DNA of 64,000 nt from Perilla frutescens (Eukaryota > Streptophyta > Magnoliopsida > Lamiales > Lamiaceae): the NCBI GenBank assembly GCA_026008535.1, contig BRKX01000004.1, forward strand, positions 45,033,501-45,097,500, written 5' to 3'. The position numbers and the translations under genes are program-made. The notes under the pieces were generated by a model. The model worked only from the letters and a program-made list of their open reading frames with translations. It did no database searches and was not told the origin of the DNA. Below, in pieces: positions 1 through 11,258 of the stretch (position 1 is the stretch's first letter; every line of letters starts with the position of its first letter).

Positions 1-1340
1 TATGCCACATGCACAAACGATGTCTTGAATCGGGAAGCACACGTTCAACAACAATCTTCATTGCAGCATCCTGATCAGTGATAATCATTGGTGGCGATCC
101 CCCCATACAACGTTTAAACTGCTCAAACACCCACTCAAATGATTCATTGTTCTCACCAGATAACAAGCATGCTCCAAATGTGACACATTTTCCATGGTTG
201 TCCTTGCCGGTAAATGGCCCAAAAATCATCTCATACCTGGTATGAACAATTAGTCCAAACTATATTAACAAATTAATAATATATGATAACAACTAAAAAT
301 AACTGAAAATGTAACAATATATATTGCTAATTTTATAACAAATATTTGCTAATCACCTAACATTATACTGCATCACATTAATTATTCGAATGTTAAACTT
401 ACAGTATACAAACAAATTAATAAAAAAATCATAAATATACTACTACCATTTCAAGTCGAATATTCTAACAAATAAATAACAGTATAACATATTACCTATT
501 TTTTTTGTATTTGCAATCGAAGGATACAACATCACCAAATACGGCGTAGTTACGTCTCGATATAGGATCTGCCCAAAAAATGCTCTTCAAATTGTCATCC
601 TTATCAACCAAATATTCGAAAAAAAAGCATCACATGACTCCTTCCTCAAAACACATGTTATTCAACATCATTTGAGCGTCACACCCACTAATATACGCCC
701 GCAAATCACGAGCAAAATTCTTATAATCATTCCCTGTGCAGCCCATCTCAGAATAACTACCAACGACTTCTTAAAAAAAATGATAAGAGGTCATCAGGCC
801 TATATTAGCTCTTGCACAATCCAAAATGAAATTCTGATGCACAGCTCCCAACTTCCGGTTAACCTTTAGATATTTTTTAAATTCATCAGAAACTAGTGGG
901 TGCGTATGCTCTTCAATAAAATTAGTAACAATGTATCCATGTTCTGCAGCATATTTTATAACCAACCGAGCTAAACAATCCACCCTTCTTGAAACTCTAC
1001 GTCGTCTCTTCTTTTTACCATCATCGTTGACGTCATCTGGAAGTGTATTTTTATGTCCCTCACAACTACATAACAGATACTTCCAAATGATAACACCATC
1101 GTCATGCTTTATTGCCGACCCAAGATGAACATCAAAACCAGCTGCTTTCCCATACACTCTATAAAAAATAGTTGCTTCGTCTATAGATTTAGACTTCTGG
1201 CCAACGAATGGCTTTAAAGTGGCATCACATTCTGGAATATGAGAACCAATAGCTCTGGTTACTGTATCACCGTTAATTACTACAATCAACCAAAAAACAA
1301 AAGTTACAGAATACCATATTCTTATAAACTTCGCTAACAT
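1..1340 (-). pseudogene. FAR1/FHY3-related (FRS) or MULE-transposase-derived gene, decayed and cut by the left edge
   Basis: FAR1/FRS proteins are transcription factors derived from Mutator-like transposases. The 771-1340 segment encodes a FAR1-type DNA-binding region: a VGQ..FYR.YG..AGF start, then CSCEGHK, a basic KKKRRRRVSRRVDC stretch and the zinc-ligand end EEHTHPLV. Reading on to 496 gives family motifs such as ADPISRRNYAVFGDVVSFD. A 259-bp intron fits 237-495 (GT at 495-494, CAG ending at 237) and joins YKKNR to YEMIFGPFTGKDNHG. Exon 1-236 carries the MULE core (TDQDAAMKIV, HRLCMWH) and runs off the window. The frame breaks in an A/T run near 773-780, where a stop follows SYHFF, and again near 620-635, where a TGA precedes CFFFEYLV. 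Because both breaks lie at homopolymers, assembly error cannot be excluded. FRS gene versus MULE transposase copy is undecided. Confidence 0.8.
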
Positions 1341-1934
1341 GTTTATATATATCTGATATCATACTGTAGAATATATGCTAACTCAAATTTGATAAAGTGA
1401 GATGGGGTCTGTGCTTGCAATTAATATTAGCAAAATATTTGCGTATCGTTAGCAAAATAATGTATGTGTCTTAGCTAATATTCCAGCAAATATAGAACTG
1501 GTATATATAATCCATCATATCAAGTCATGTATGTTGTCAAAATTTATATTGCACGTTAGCATAATGTATAATAGTTAACAGCAAACCGATCATGCTTCCT
1601 ACAAGCAAACTGACAATTCATAATTATCAATTACTTATACAGTTTGATCCACACAACAATATATATAATTACCCGTGCGAACAACCAATTTATCTTACAT
1701 GTTAGCAACCAACATATGACATGCTAGCAAATAATATACTATAACATAGTCATCCGAATATGCTTTTCTGAAAGAAAAATCTACACTCATAATTAAGAAA
1801 ACCATAATACCATATGAACTGTAAGATCAAAACAACTGCAACAAATATAGACGAAATATTTTCTAAATAGAAACCTGTATTCTCCATGTACGGCGACAGA
1901 AACTGATTGAACAACTTTGTGTATATGTCTTGTT
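1341..1934. other. AT-rich upstream region with scattered TTAGCA/GCTAAC motifs
   Basis: No coding signal is visible. The short words gttagca, tagcaa and gctaa recur about every 30-60 bp between 1400 and 1740. Similar words fill the (TA)n-flanked elements at 24967-27190, so part of this may be a degenerate relative, although no borders were found. Confidence 0.4.
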
Positions 1935-2086
1935 GAACGATGAAACTTGAATAAGCGAACACAGTGAACGATGAAACTTGAATAAAAAACTAACTGAACG
2001 ATGAAATTTGAATAAGCGAACACAGTGAACGATGAAACTTGAATAAAAAACTAACTGAACGATGAAATTTGAATAAGAGAACAGTG
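1935..2086. repeat. Tandem repeat, 5 units of 30-31 bp in alternating variants
   Basis: Units begin gaacgatgaaa at 1935, 1966, 1996, 2027 and 2057. Tails alternate between aataagcgaacacagt and aataaaaaactaact, giving a roughly 61-bp higher-order dimer. The array lies just upstream of the minus-strand FAR1-like remnant, possibly in its 5' leader. Confidence 0.85.
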
Positions 2087-2381
2087 AAGAAGACCCCTCC
2101 TCCGAATCGCCGATTGAAAAAAAAGGAAGAAATAATATGAAAATAACTGTCCAAATATAACTGCATAACTTAACATATATCTAATCTCACGATTTATGGT
2201 AACTGATATGGAATATAAATAAAATTACATCTATAACCTTACTTAAAACTAATTGTTAAAAAATTGCATTTTTTACCCCATTTTTCCAAATCAATCTCGG
2301 CCTTCCAAAAAAATTGAATCAATGATCCAGATCCATTCCTATTTTCTACATATGAATCTTGTTCTCATTGGATCTCTATAC

Positions 2382-2412
<31 letters not shown>

Positions 2413-3230
2413 GAACAAATTTGGGTTTTGTGTGGGGACACCATCGAATTTTCCAAATTTCCACCACCTAAAAATACGTGCATAGGTACTCCAAACTGAA
2501 AATATCAATTAATAAGTATAAAAATCTAACAAAAAATTCCAGGAATTGGATCCTCTAGGGGCACCGCAGGTTATGAGGTTCTTGTTTTGGTTAGCTTTTT
2601 GTTATTTGAAATTTTCAATATTGGTCCTGTAAATATTGGATTATTATTTATATTAATTATGGTTCATTGTTTTATACATAACTGGGGTTATAATTGTTTT
2701 TTTGCATTTTAGTTTTGAATTTTTGATCATGGATGATTATTTTAAATTTAGGGTTTAGAGTTTTTTTTATAGTTTATATTAATTAAGGGCATTATTCAAA
2801 ACAAGGGTTTATAGTTATTTTATTAGTTTTTATTTTTTAATTTTAGGATGACTATTTCATTGCTAGAATTTATAAGTTTTCCAGTTATTGGTAGTAATTA
2901 TTTTTATTAGTGTTGATTTTTCATTATTAAGATTTATCATTAATTTTAGTTTTTATTCTCAGTTGTTCTTGTTTTTATACACAGGGTTGATTATTTCATT
3001 CGGGTCTATGTAGTTTCAAATTTCTAGTTAATTTTATTTATTATAGTTAATTTTTTTGGAATTGAATTTTATTGTTTCTTTAGATAAAAAAAAGAGCGAA
3101 AATAAGTGAAAAGTGCGAAACTCAGAATTTTGAAGGCAAAAGGCCCAACAGCACGGGGTGGTGTGGACAAATTAAAGGATCCAGACTGACTGAGTGAGTT
3201 GTGGGCTTGGGCGATCATCCCCAATCCTTA
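2087..3230. other. AT-rich non-coding stretch with a (TA)n microsatellite
   Basis: A (TA)n tract lies at about 2383-2404. From 2600 to 3080 the plus strand is very T-rich. No gene, RNA or element border is supported before the TTA at 3228-3230 that flanks the Harbinger element. Confidence 0.5.
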
Positions 3231-3636
3231 GACTACCCCCATTCACAATCTCCACCGACTCAATCTATCAATAAAATAATCATTTCTCTCTCCTCCACCT
3301 ACACAACAACTCAACAATCTAAAACCACAATCTTTCAACTTTATCAACAATCCTCTCCAATCCAAAAATAAATATTTTATTTGATTCTTTATTAATATCT
3401 ATTAATAATAATTATTTTTTTATCATATTTTAAAGTTATTAAATTATTTTATATTTTAAATAATTAATAGTAGTAATAATAATAATACTATATTCCTCAT
3501 ACACTTAAATTAAACAATAAACTCAATTATAATGCGAAGATTACAATAGATGAAATACAAATATTAAAAAGACAAACGAAAGACATTACAATCCAAGAAT
3601 GTGTAGACTATATATGTAATTAATAGTGCCAAATTT

Positions 3637-4965
3637 TCACCATATATGCTCAATTAAATCATTTTTAAGCGCCACATGAGCATCTCTATTGCGAAGTTGT
3701 GCCCTATTAGTCATATACGAGGACAAACTCGCACTGCGTTCTGTTGAGTATTGAAAAGGTTGAGAGTCATCTTGTTGCGCACCATCCATGAAAAATTATG
3801 CTGGATCATAATAGTTTTGATATGTGTCTCGTTCATCTTCTACTATCATATTGTGCATGATGATACAAGCCATCATAATTCTTCCCATCAAATTTTTGTC
3901 CCAAACAAGACAAGGATGTCGAAGAAATGCAAAACGAGCTTGTAGAACTCCAAATGCTCGTTCAACATCTTTTTTGGCAGCTTCTTGTTGTTGTGCGAAC
4001 AACTTGTGCTTTTGAATTGATGGAGAAGGAATTGACTTGACAAATGCAGCCCATGAAGGATAAATACCATCAGTGAGATAATATGCTCTATCATAATTCC
4101 GACCATTCACAACAAAATTAGCCTCTGGAGCACGACCTTCCAGAATATCACTAAAAACTGGAGATCGATGGAGTACATTAATATCATTGCAGGTACCTGG
4201 TGTTCCAAAGAAAGCATGCCATATCCACAAGTCATATGATGCAACAACTTCCAAAATTATTGTTAGTCTTCTGCTTCACCCTGCATATTGTCCAGCCCAT
4301 GCAGTCGAACAATTTTTCCATTCCCAATGCATGCAGTCTATACTACTAATCATGCCTGGAAACCCACGTTGTTCCCCAACATGAAGTAGTCTAGCTAAAT
4401 CATGTGCATTCGGCCTTCTGAGATAGATGTCTCCAAAGCAAGATATGATGCCATCTACGAATTTTTGAAGAGAATCACTTATCACAGATTCACTTATTCG
4501 CAAATATTCATCAACGACATGGAATGATGTTCCATATGCCAACACTCTTATGGCTGCAGTACATTTTTGCAATGGTAAAAGACCTTGTCTACCTGTGGCA
4601 TCAGGTCTTTGTTGAAAGTATGTGTCATTGGCAGTAACAGCCTCCACTATACGTAGAAATACCGTTTTCTGCATTCGAAATCTACATCGAAAGAGCCGTG
4701 AAGAATATATCGGTCTTTCCACAAAGTAATCGTTCATCAAGCGCTCTTCACCAATCTCACATACTCTTTTACAGTATCTTCTCCTTGATCTAGGAGTGTG
4801 ATCTACAACATACATAATATGGTCTGTTAGAACCACCTCCTCGATGATATGATCAATGTGACGATTTTATTGGGAAACTCGTTGTTCCCAAGCATCAAGA
4901 TCGGTAAAGCTGAAAGCTATATCACTCGAATTTGAATTTGGTGATGAATTTTCACTGTGAGACAT
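3637..4965 (-). pseudogene. Harbinger transposase (DDE nuclease), three in-frame stops
   Basis: About 442 codons run in one frame from ATG at 4965 (start MSHSENSS) to TGA at 3637-3639. The frame is broken only by stop codons at 4867-4869 (TAA), 4276-4278 (TGA) and 3796-3798 (TAA). The DDE triad is readable: D in SIDCMHWEWKNC (about residue 210), D in YYLTDGIYPSWAAFVKSI, and E in KKDVERAFGVLQARFA. The C-terminus retains the family-like ending LKNDLIEHIW. There are no frameshifts, so inactivation looks recent relative to other copies here. In an active element this nuclease would cut and join transposon ends in the nucleus together with the Myb-like partner encoded next to it. Confidence 0.85.
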
Positions 4966-5597
4966 TTTCTGAAGTGGATAACAATTTATGTGAAGTAGAG
5001 TGGATATTGTGAAATAATTCAAAGTGGTGAATATATAGAAAAAAACAGACTTTGCACATGCAAGTGGAATTAAAAGTAGTGAAATAATGCATGAGTGGAA
5101 TCCAAAGTAGTGAATGCATGTGATGAGTGGAGAAAAATTAGTGAATAGTACCAACAAAGATTCAAGCATGGATTTCATGTCTCGATCTTTTGGGGACAAA
5201 CATATATAAGTACATACATCATGGCACAAAATCCAATACTTATCTACTCTATGGTCTATTCAAGAGAATAGTACCAAAATCATGGCACAAAATTCAATAC
5301 TTATCTACTCTATACCAAAATACACTCTTACCAAAATACCAACTTGTGTAGTCTATTCAAGATAATAGTACCAAAAATACTTATCTACTCTATAAATCTT
5401 GAAACGATATAAATTCAGAATATCAACTTGTGTTATATAATTTGTCATCTTAATTCAGAAATTCAGAATGACAACTTGTGCAGAAATTCATAATTTACGA
5501 TTATTAATTGATGCCACAGAAATTTGTCATCATATTAATAGATTGAAATTTAAACATACAAATGATAATAATTAAATAACATGAAAATAAACTACAA

Positions 5598-6627
5598 TCA
5601 ATCTCCAAAAATAATTGCCAATAGTCGGCGTTTCAATTCTTCATCTGCTGGAGTTAAATGTTCTTTGGCCAACAATGTATTCAACATCATTTCTTTTGAT
5701 TTTAATGACTTTCTTTCTAGTTTTCGATTCTCCAAATCGAGTCTCGCAGTTCTCAATTTGTTCATTACTTCAACTTCACTTTCTCTAGTTAGCCTCAATG
5801 CACGAATCTCTTCAGCAACTTCACTTACCTTTTCCTTTTTTCTTCGCCTTATCTCTACCTGTAGGATGGGTAATCTCTGAGCGGACACTACTTGGAGTTT
5901 CTATAGCTTCTGGAATTTGTGAGCTACTATAATATTCTCCATCCTCACTAGTTCTTGATCTTTTTGAGCTACCCCTACTCTCTTCATTACCTTGATCGTC
6001 TTCAGGACGTAAACGTGTCGCATCATGATGTAGATTTAATGCCCACTTTTCATGTTTAACCATGACTTCATTAAATACAACCAAATCTTGAAATTTGCAA
6101 CCACCTTCTTCATAAATGGCATGAGCTTTTTTGTCAATATCTGTTTGGCTCATTCCACTTCATTTCCGACGATGTGCTTCTTTGCAAGCGCCGACCCACT
6201 TCATCGCTTTCGCATTCAGTCGTTGCCAACGACCTTTTATTGAATCTTTATTTCTATCACCGAGTTGTTGTTCTGGATTTTCTGCTCGATATTGATGGAA
6301 AATTTTGTGCACATTTCCCCATATATAGGCACTCTTTTGATTTTTTCCATGAACCTCGTCTTCACTAACGAAACACCATGCTTGCATTAGAGCAACATCT
6401 TCTTTCACAGACCAAATATTTTTTGGTGTATTTCGATTTGTGGATGGCTGTTGCACATCTTGAAATAAATTACGGGAGATATTTTGTGATGATTGGACTT
6501 CTTCAGAAATTGGATTTTGGTTGAGATTCGGAGAAAAATGTGAGTTTTGATAATATTGATAATATTGATAATTTTGGGAGTTTGGAATTTAGGAATTTGA
6601 AAAATAATTTGGATCATTTGGATCCAT
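5598..6627 (-). pseudogene. Harbinger Myb/SANT-like partner protein, decayed
   Basis: This is the second gene of the Harbinger element. ATG at 6627 starts MDPNDPNYFS and an in-frame TAA follows at about codon 13. The Myb/SANT-like domain follows (IWSVKEDVALMQAW ... SIKGRWQRLNAKAMKWVGAC). A TGA sits at 6160-6162, after which the same frame resumes with SQTDIDKKAHAIYEE and a KFQ.. VVFNEVMVKHEKWAL segment. A frameshift in an A-rich run near 5830-5840 separates this from the coiled-coil-like tail (KVSEVAEEIRALRL ... LLAKEHLTPADEELKRRLL). In PIF/Harbinger systems this protein binds DNA and helps bring the transposase into the nucleus. Similar proteins are often annotated as trihelix-like or GST T3-like host proteins, but the location inside the element argues for the transposon partner. 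Confidence 0.8.
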
Positions 6628-7010
6628 AATTTCAAATGAGAGAAAATAAGTGAGAGTAGATGGTTTTTTAATATGATTCAAAATATGTAAAAAATGAGTT
6701 CATTTTATAGACAAAACAAATATATGAATTATGATATAATTTTTATATTTTTTTAATACATTATTATCTAAAATAATAATAATATAAAATTTTATCCAAA
6801 AAAATATGATAGACTAATCAGATTTGGATGCGTGGCAATACAATTCAATGATACGAGGGTTGATCGAAGGTTGGTTGACCAACCGATCTCACAATCGATC
6901 GGCAACACTTCAATAATTTGCGAATTTTTTATTAATTTTTTTTTTGTCTTTATTCCATGATCGATTGGTTAGGATTGTTGATGTGAATGGTCTTAGAATG
7001 GGAAAATTCC

Positions 7011-7374
7011 ATGCTACGCTAACGGTAGTGTGCCTGAATTTTTTTTTTAAATTATTTTTAAAAAAAATTACATTTTTTATATAAATAGCGACATTAGTAG
7101 ATTTTAATTATATTTATCACGGTTTTTATTTCCATTTTCTATTATGAAAACGGTATAGGCATGTATTTTTACGATATCGTATAAAAGAAATTTAACAATT
7201 AAGAAAAAATAAAAAATCGAAATAAAAAATCGAGTCGAAATAAAAAATCGAGACGAACATCATTAACAATTTAACATCTACTAAAAAAGTAATATATATT
7301 CAAAAATAAATATTAGAAAGAAATATTTTAAAAATAAAAAAGTAAATTCGGGCAAGCTACCGTAAGGGTAGCAT
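7011..7374. mobile_element. Short inverted-repeat element (MITE), 364 bp
   Basis: The left end atgctacgctaacggtag matches the reverse complement of the right end (atgctacccttacggtag), and similarity continues into cctgaattt versus cccgaattt. The interior is AT-rich and non-coding. No convincing target duplication was found, so the superfamily is unassigned. It lies 16 bp from the Harbinger flank. Confidence 0.6.
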
Positions 7375-7896
7375 CGAGTTTCTCAATGAATTAGAAGACG
7401 CGCCCCACCCCACAACACCATCTCGAGGTGTTGGAACGACATAATAATCAACAACAAACCATCTGATTGAATTCACCGAAGCAATATTGTTAGAAAATTA
7501 AAGCACATAGGGCATGCAATAATCCAGATTCACACCCTAAATCCATGAACTCTATGATAATAAACCGAGATATAATTTATAGCGGAAGTGTACCTGAATT
7601 CTTAGTTTTTGAATCTCGAATTATTGATGTGGTATGGATCTTCCAAATGATCGCTACCTTAGGGTTTCTGTAGAGAAATCTGTAGAAGGAATACAGATTC
7701 TGTTTCTGTCCGCCGTCGTTTGGGGACCATAACCCTAACTTATAGTAATATGTTATCTTTTATTTGCAATTCGGTCCTACAACAAATTGCAAATCTATTA
7801 ATGGTATCTACACATTAAAAATTCTATGACAATATTAATACCCTTTAATCCATAATTATAATCTTAGTAGATCACTTTAATTGGATTACTTCAAGA

Positions 7897-8762
7897 CAAT
7901 GTTTTTAAAATCGGACCGGACATCGAATCGGTGAATTTACCGGGTCACCGGGTTACTGGTTCGACCGGTCGAACCGCTCTGAAAAAACCGGATAACCTGG
8001 TATATTATATATATATATGTATATATATAATAAAATTATATAAATTAGTATCATGATAAATATATTAAATAAGTTTAAAAAATACACTAAATTTATATCA
8101 ATGCAACAAAATAAAGTGTTTAATATATCGATAGTTATTCTATAAGTTAATTAAGTAGTTAAAAAAATAATATTTATAAAAATAAATATTGAACATCAAA
8201 TACTATATTTTTTGAAAATATATAATTAAATATTAATTTTATTTACAAATAATATACATAATAATAATTAAAAACATTGTTAATAATTATTTAACAAACA
8301 ATTAGTTTAGTTCTTCTCTCTATTTATTTTAATTCAAAATATGATAAATTAGATATTGTTAAGTATTTATTTTAATTACATGCTAAATATTGATTTTAAT
8401 TAAAACGTAAATTTATTATTTTCAATTTGTGCATATATATATATATATATGTTATTAATATTCAAATAATAACACAATAGTGTATTAGCTCAGTTGGTAG
8501 AGCCCAATATACAAATGCATCAATTTTTGGAGATCGTGGATTCGAATCCTTCAACTCACATGCTGAAGGAATTGAATTAAATTTGACCAAAATTAAAAAA
8601 AAAATTAAAAAATGACCGATTCAACCGGTTTTTAACCGATTTTGACCGGTTCGTAGTGAGTCAAAAGGCAACTCGGAATAATATATAATTGGACCGGACC
8701 AATGGCTGGTTCGCAGCTAAACCGGTCGAACCGGCCGGTTCGGTCCGATTTTAAAAACATTG
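7897..8762. mobile_element. Non-autonomous hAT-type element, 866 bp, inserted in the copia LTR
   Basis: The ends are inverted: caatgtttttaaaatcgga on the left mirrors tccgattttaaaaacattg on the right. Flanks are cttcaaga (7889-7896) and ctttaaga (8763-8770), an 8-bp duplication with one mismatch, as expected for hAT. Both subterminal regions are packed with ccggt/accgg words (ccggtcgaaccg and similar). The interior is AT-rich, non-coding, and contains a tRNA-like module at 8480-8559. Confidence 0.75.
8480..8559 (+). other. tRNA-like sequence (degenerate tRNA or SINE-head-like)
   Basis: The sequence contains an A-box-like ttagctcagttggtagagc (with a D-arm gctc/gagc) and a B-box-like ggattcgaatcc at 8538-8549. 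The putative acceptor strands gtgtatt and aactcac pair at five of seven positions. The anticodon region does not fold into a clear arm and the T-stem has mismatches, so this is not called a functional tRNA. Confidence 0.6.
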
Positions 8763-8848
8763 CTTTAAGACAACCATACACATTTAATTAACATATATTA
8801 GTCCACAAAAAATATTCCAACAATCTCCCACATGGACTATACATGTTA

Positions 8849-9032
8849 CCGAAAAATGTGCAATATCTTATGAGCTCAAACTGTGATGTCACCTTAAGGG
8901 TATCCCAAAAAATCTCGTCCATTGATTATACAAGTATTTACCGAAAAATGTGCAATACCTTATGAGCTCAAACTGTGCTGTCACCTTAAGGGTATCCCAA
9001 ACAATCTCGTCCATTGATTATACAAGTATAGG
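8849..9032. repeat. 92-bp tandem duplication in the copia internal region
   Basis: Copy 1 is 8849-8940 and copy 2 is 8941-9032. Both start ccgaaaaatgtgcaatac/tc and end cattgattatacaagtat, with only a few mismatches. Confidence 0.85.
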
Positions 9033-9060
9033 ACTAAAGAGGCCGTTATCACTATATGCG

Positions 9061-11258
9061 TGAATAGAACATTGAAAATGAGATGATTGTCAATATTTAT
9101 GTATTTAATTACTTTTTTTCATAGGTGTGTTTGTGAATTGACGTAATTTTCATTTGTTCATTGTTTCTCTAGTGAAATGATATCATTTTACGATCATTTT
9201 ACGCTTCCGTCTTTCTTTCCCTTTCCGAAGTTAACTAGAACAGAAGGATGTTGTCATTCAAATAAATAACTGAAAATAATAAATGTGTAATCTAACTCAT
9301 AAAAGTCGAATTGCTAATTCGACCCTAATTTGTTTTGATTGGAGAGAGATTGGAGAGAATTTATTTTTTTGTTTTTATTTGTGTGTATTTCATTTTGTTC
9401 AATATTTATTTATATATTTAAGTGAGGCGTAATTGACACAGCCTAGTTTTATATACACTAATATAATACATTTTTTAAAAATATATCAAGTCCAGTAACA
9501 AGGATTTCAAATAAAAAAAAAGTTAGGGGGCAAAAATATTTTTACACTAAATAACCCTATTTAGAAAAAAAATTGTTGGGTAATGCCCCCCACTAGACCC
9601 CCTTCTATCCACCCCAGCCCGTATACATGGACGTTTGATTCCCAAGATACAAAGGATAAACCAAAACTTCCTCCGACGAACTGAATACTATGCTCAAACT
9701 TGATCGAAGAGAGATATAATTTAAAATTTGGAATATGTACGAAATACAATTGAACACAAGCTTGACTCGAAACTATATCTCAAATACACTAAGCTCAAAC
9801 TTGATCAAAGAGAGCTAGAATTCGAAACTGCGTACACGAACTTGAACACCAACTTAACTCGAAATTGTAGCTCGACTAGAAAGTAAGATCGGGAGAAGAG
9901 AGAAGAGGGGAGAATGATTTTTGGCGTGTATTCGAATAAGGAGTGAGCACTCCTTTTATAGGCTCCAAATATCTTCCCATGTTCAACGTCAATTTTCATG
10001 GTGTAACCTTTAAAAGTGAAAGGTTGTCATTAGTAAAAACCGTAGGCCTCTAGGGTTTAGAAAATTCTAGATAAATTCCCTCACATTTCTCGCACCTCTT
10101 CATATATTTCAATAAGGATACTCTTTCCCTCTTCCTTAGTTTTTTACCTCGGGATTTTTTACCACTTGACATCCGGCCTGATGTGGGGCCAAAGGCTACG
10201 GATGGGCATAGACCATCTTCTCGTAATATGCTATGAGATTGTTAACATGGAGAGTTCATCTAGCTACATGAATGAATTGGAAAAACCTCTTCAAGATTTA
10301 TTCTGCAGTCGAGGTAGACCCATGTTTCTTTATATTCTTCATGCTCCATTTACCCTAGATAGTGGGAGTTAAGTACTCTGCTTTAAGAATTCTATCCTTG
10401 AGTTATTTTTTCCCCTTGTGTGTGATAATGTAATAATTTTATTTTGCTTTACGATATTTTTTTATCCATTAAAAAAATAAAGGTTCCAAATCCAAAAATG
10501 CTACAGTCTAAAAAAATATATATATTTCTAAATCGACCAATCCTGACCCTAAGTCAACTCCATTACCGCATCAAAATACCAATTTCTGATGGGTTTTCAT
10601 TCCAATCCTAATCCAAAAATTGTCAGAAATTAGTGTTGATGATGAGTCCCACATCATTTAATGAATTTTTATTATTATTTAAAATCATTATTGAATGAAT
10701 TATCTAATAAATTTAATTTAATTAATAAATTATACAATCCTTTAATTTATTTTTTAAATTATCTCAACAAATAAAAAATCAATAATCTTAATAAAGACAT
10801 AAATTAAATAAATACGATGTATAAAATGAAGGCACGTAACAAATTAAATTACTAAAAATTAACAATAAACTATTTGAAACAACACATTGATTATAAATAT
10901 ATTTTTTAATATTATGTAATATTTTTAGATTAAATATTTTTTAATATTATATTTTTTATGAAATTATATAATTAATACTTATTAATTTTGATTAATTATA
11001 ATTTTAAAAAGTACTAAATTATTAAGCACGTCGTTGATATTTAAACAATAAAACAAAATATAATCTTTTCACGAATATAATATTCTTATTTGGAATATTA
11101 TTTTGTGAAAAGGCTCGAGGTTTGATAAAAAAATAAAAATTAAAATGGTGAGCTATGTAGTGCAAATATATTCTGGGGGATTCTTATTTGTTTCTGGTTT
11201 GGTCAAGCTTGATTGAGAGATTTGTTTTTGTTTGTTTTTATTGAAGGAATGAGTATGG
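9061..11258. other. Non-coding AT-rich region, possible eroded LTR in the middle
   Basis: No gene is supported. Around 9560-10020 the sequence is less AT-rich and includes ccttttataggctcc at about 9951, a TATA-type context common in LTRs, but no matching LTR or border was found. The ORF at 10166-10372 matches nothing recognised. From 10640 to 11110 the sequence is extremely AT-rich and featureless. Confidence 0.4.

Larger units (their letters stand above)
3231..6992 (-). mobile_element. PIF/Harbinger DNA transposon, two-gene, decayed
   Basis: TTA at 3228-3230 and TTA at 6993-6995 fit the 3-bp TTA target duplication of this superfamily. The ends are imperfect inverted repeats: the left begins gactacccccattcacaatc and the right, reverse complemented, begins gaccattcacatcaacaatc. 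Inside are both genes expected for the superfamily, a DDE transposase (3637-4965) and a Myb/SANT-like partner (5598-6627), both on the minus strand. Both carry premature stops, so the copy is not autonomous. The 632-bp stretch between the genes has no further coding signal. Superfamily is confident; exact borders are less so because the inverted repeats contain an indel. Confidence 0.75.
7488..9060 (-). mobile_element. Ty1/copia remnant: 3' LTR plus the end of the internal region
   Basis: Read on the minus strand, an LTR runs from TGTTGGAATA at 8822 to TTTTCTAACA at 7488. It is preceded by the polypurine-type junction ccatgtgggagat typical of plant copia elements. Removing the hAT insertion leaves about 460 bp. 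Upstream internal sequence persists only to about 9060 and contains a 92-bp tandem duplication. No coding domain remains. The 5' part of the element is not in the window. Confidence 0.6.

Noticed and set aside
8480..8559. Functional tRNA gene
   Set aside because: The acceptor and T stems have mismatches and no anticodon arm is clear; kept only as tRNA-like.
9561..9999. Two minus-strand ORFs
   Set aside because: No family motif; the surrounding sequence looks more like an eroded LTR than a gene.
10166..10372. 68-codon plus-strand ORF
   Set aside because: No recognised motif, no splice or promoter context; length is within chance expectation.
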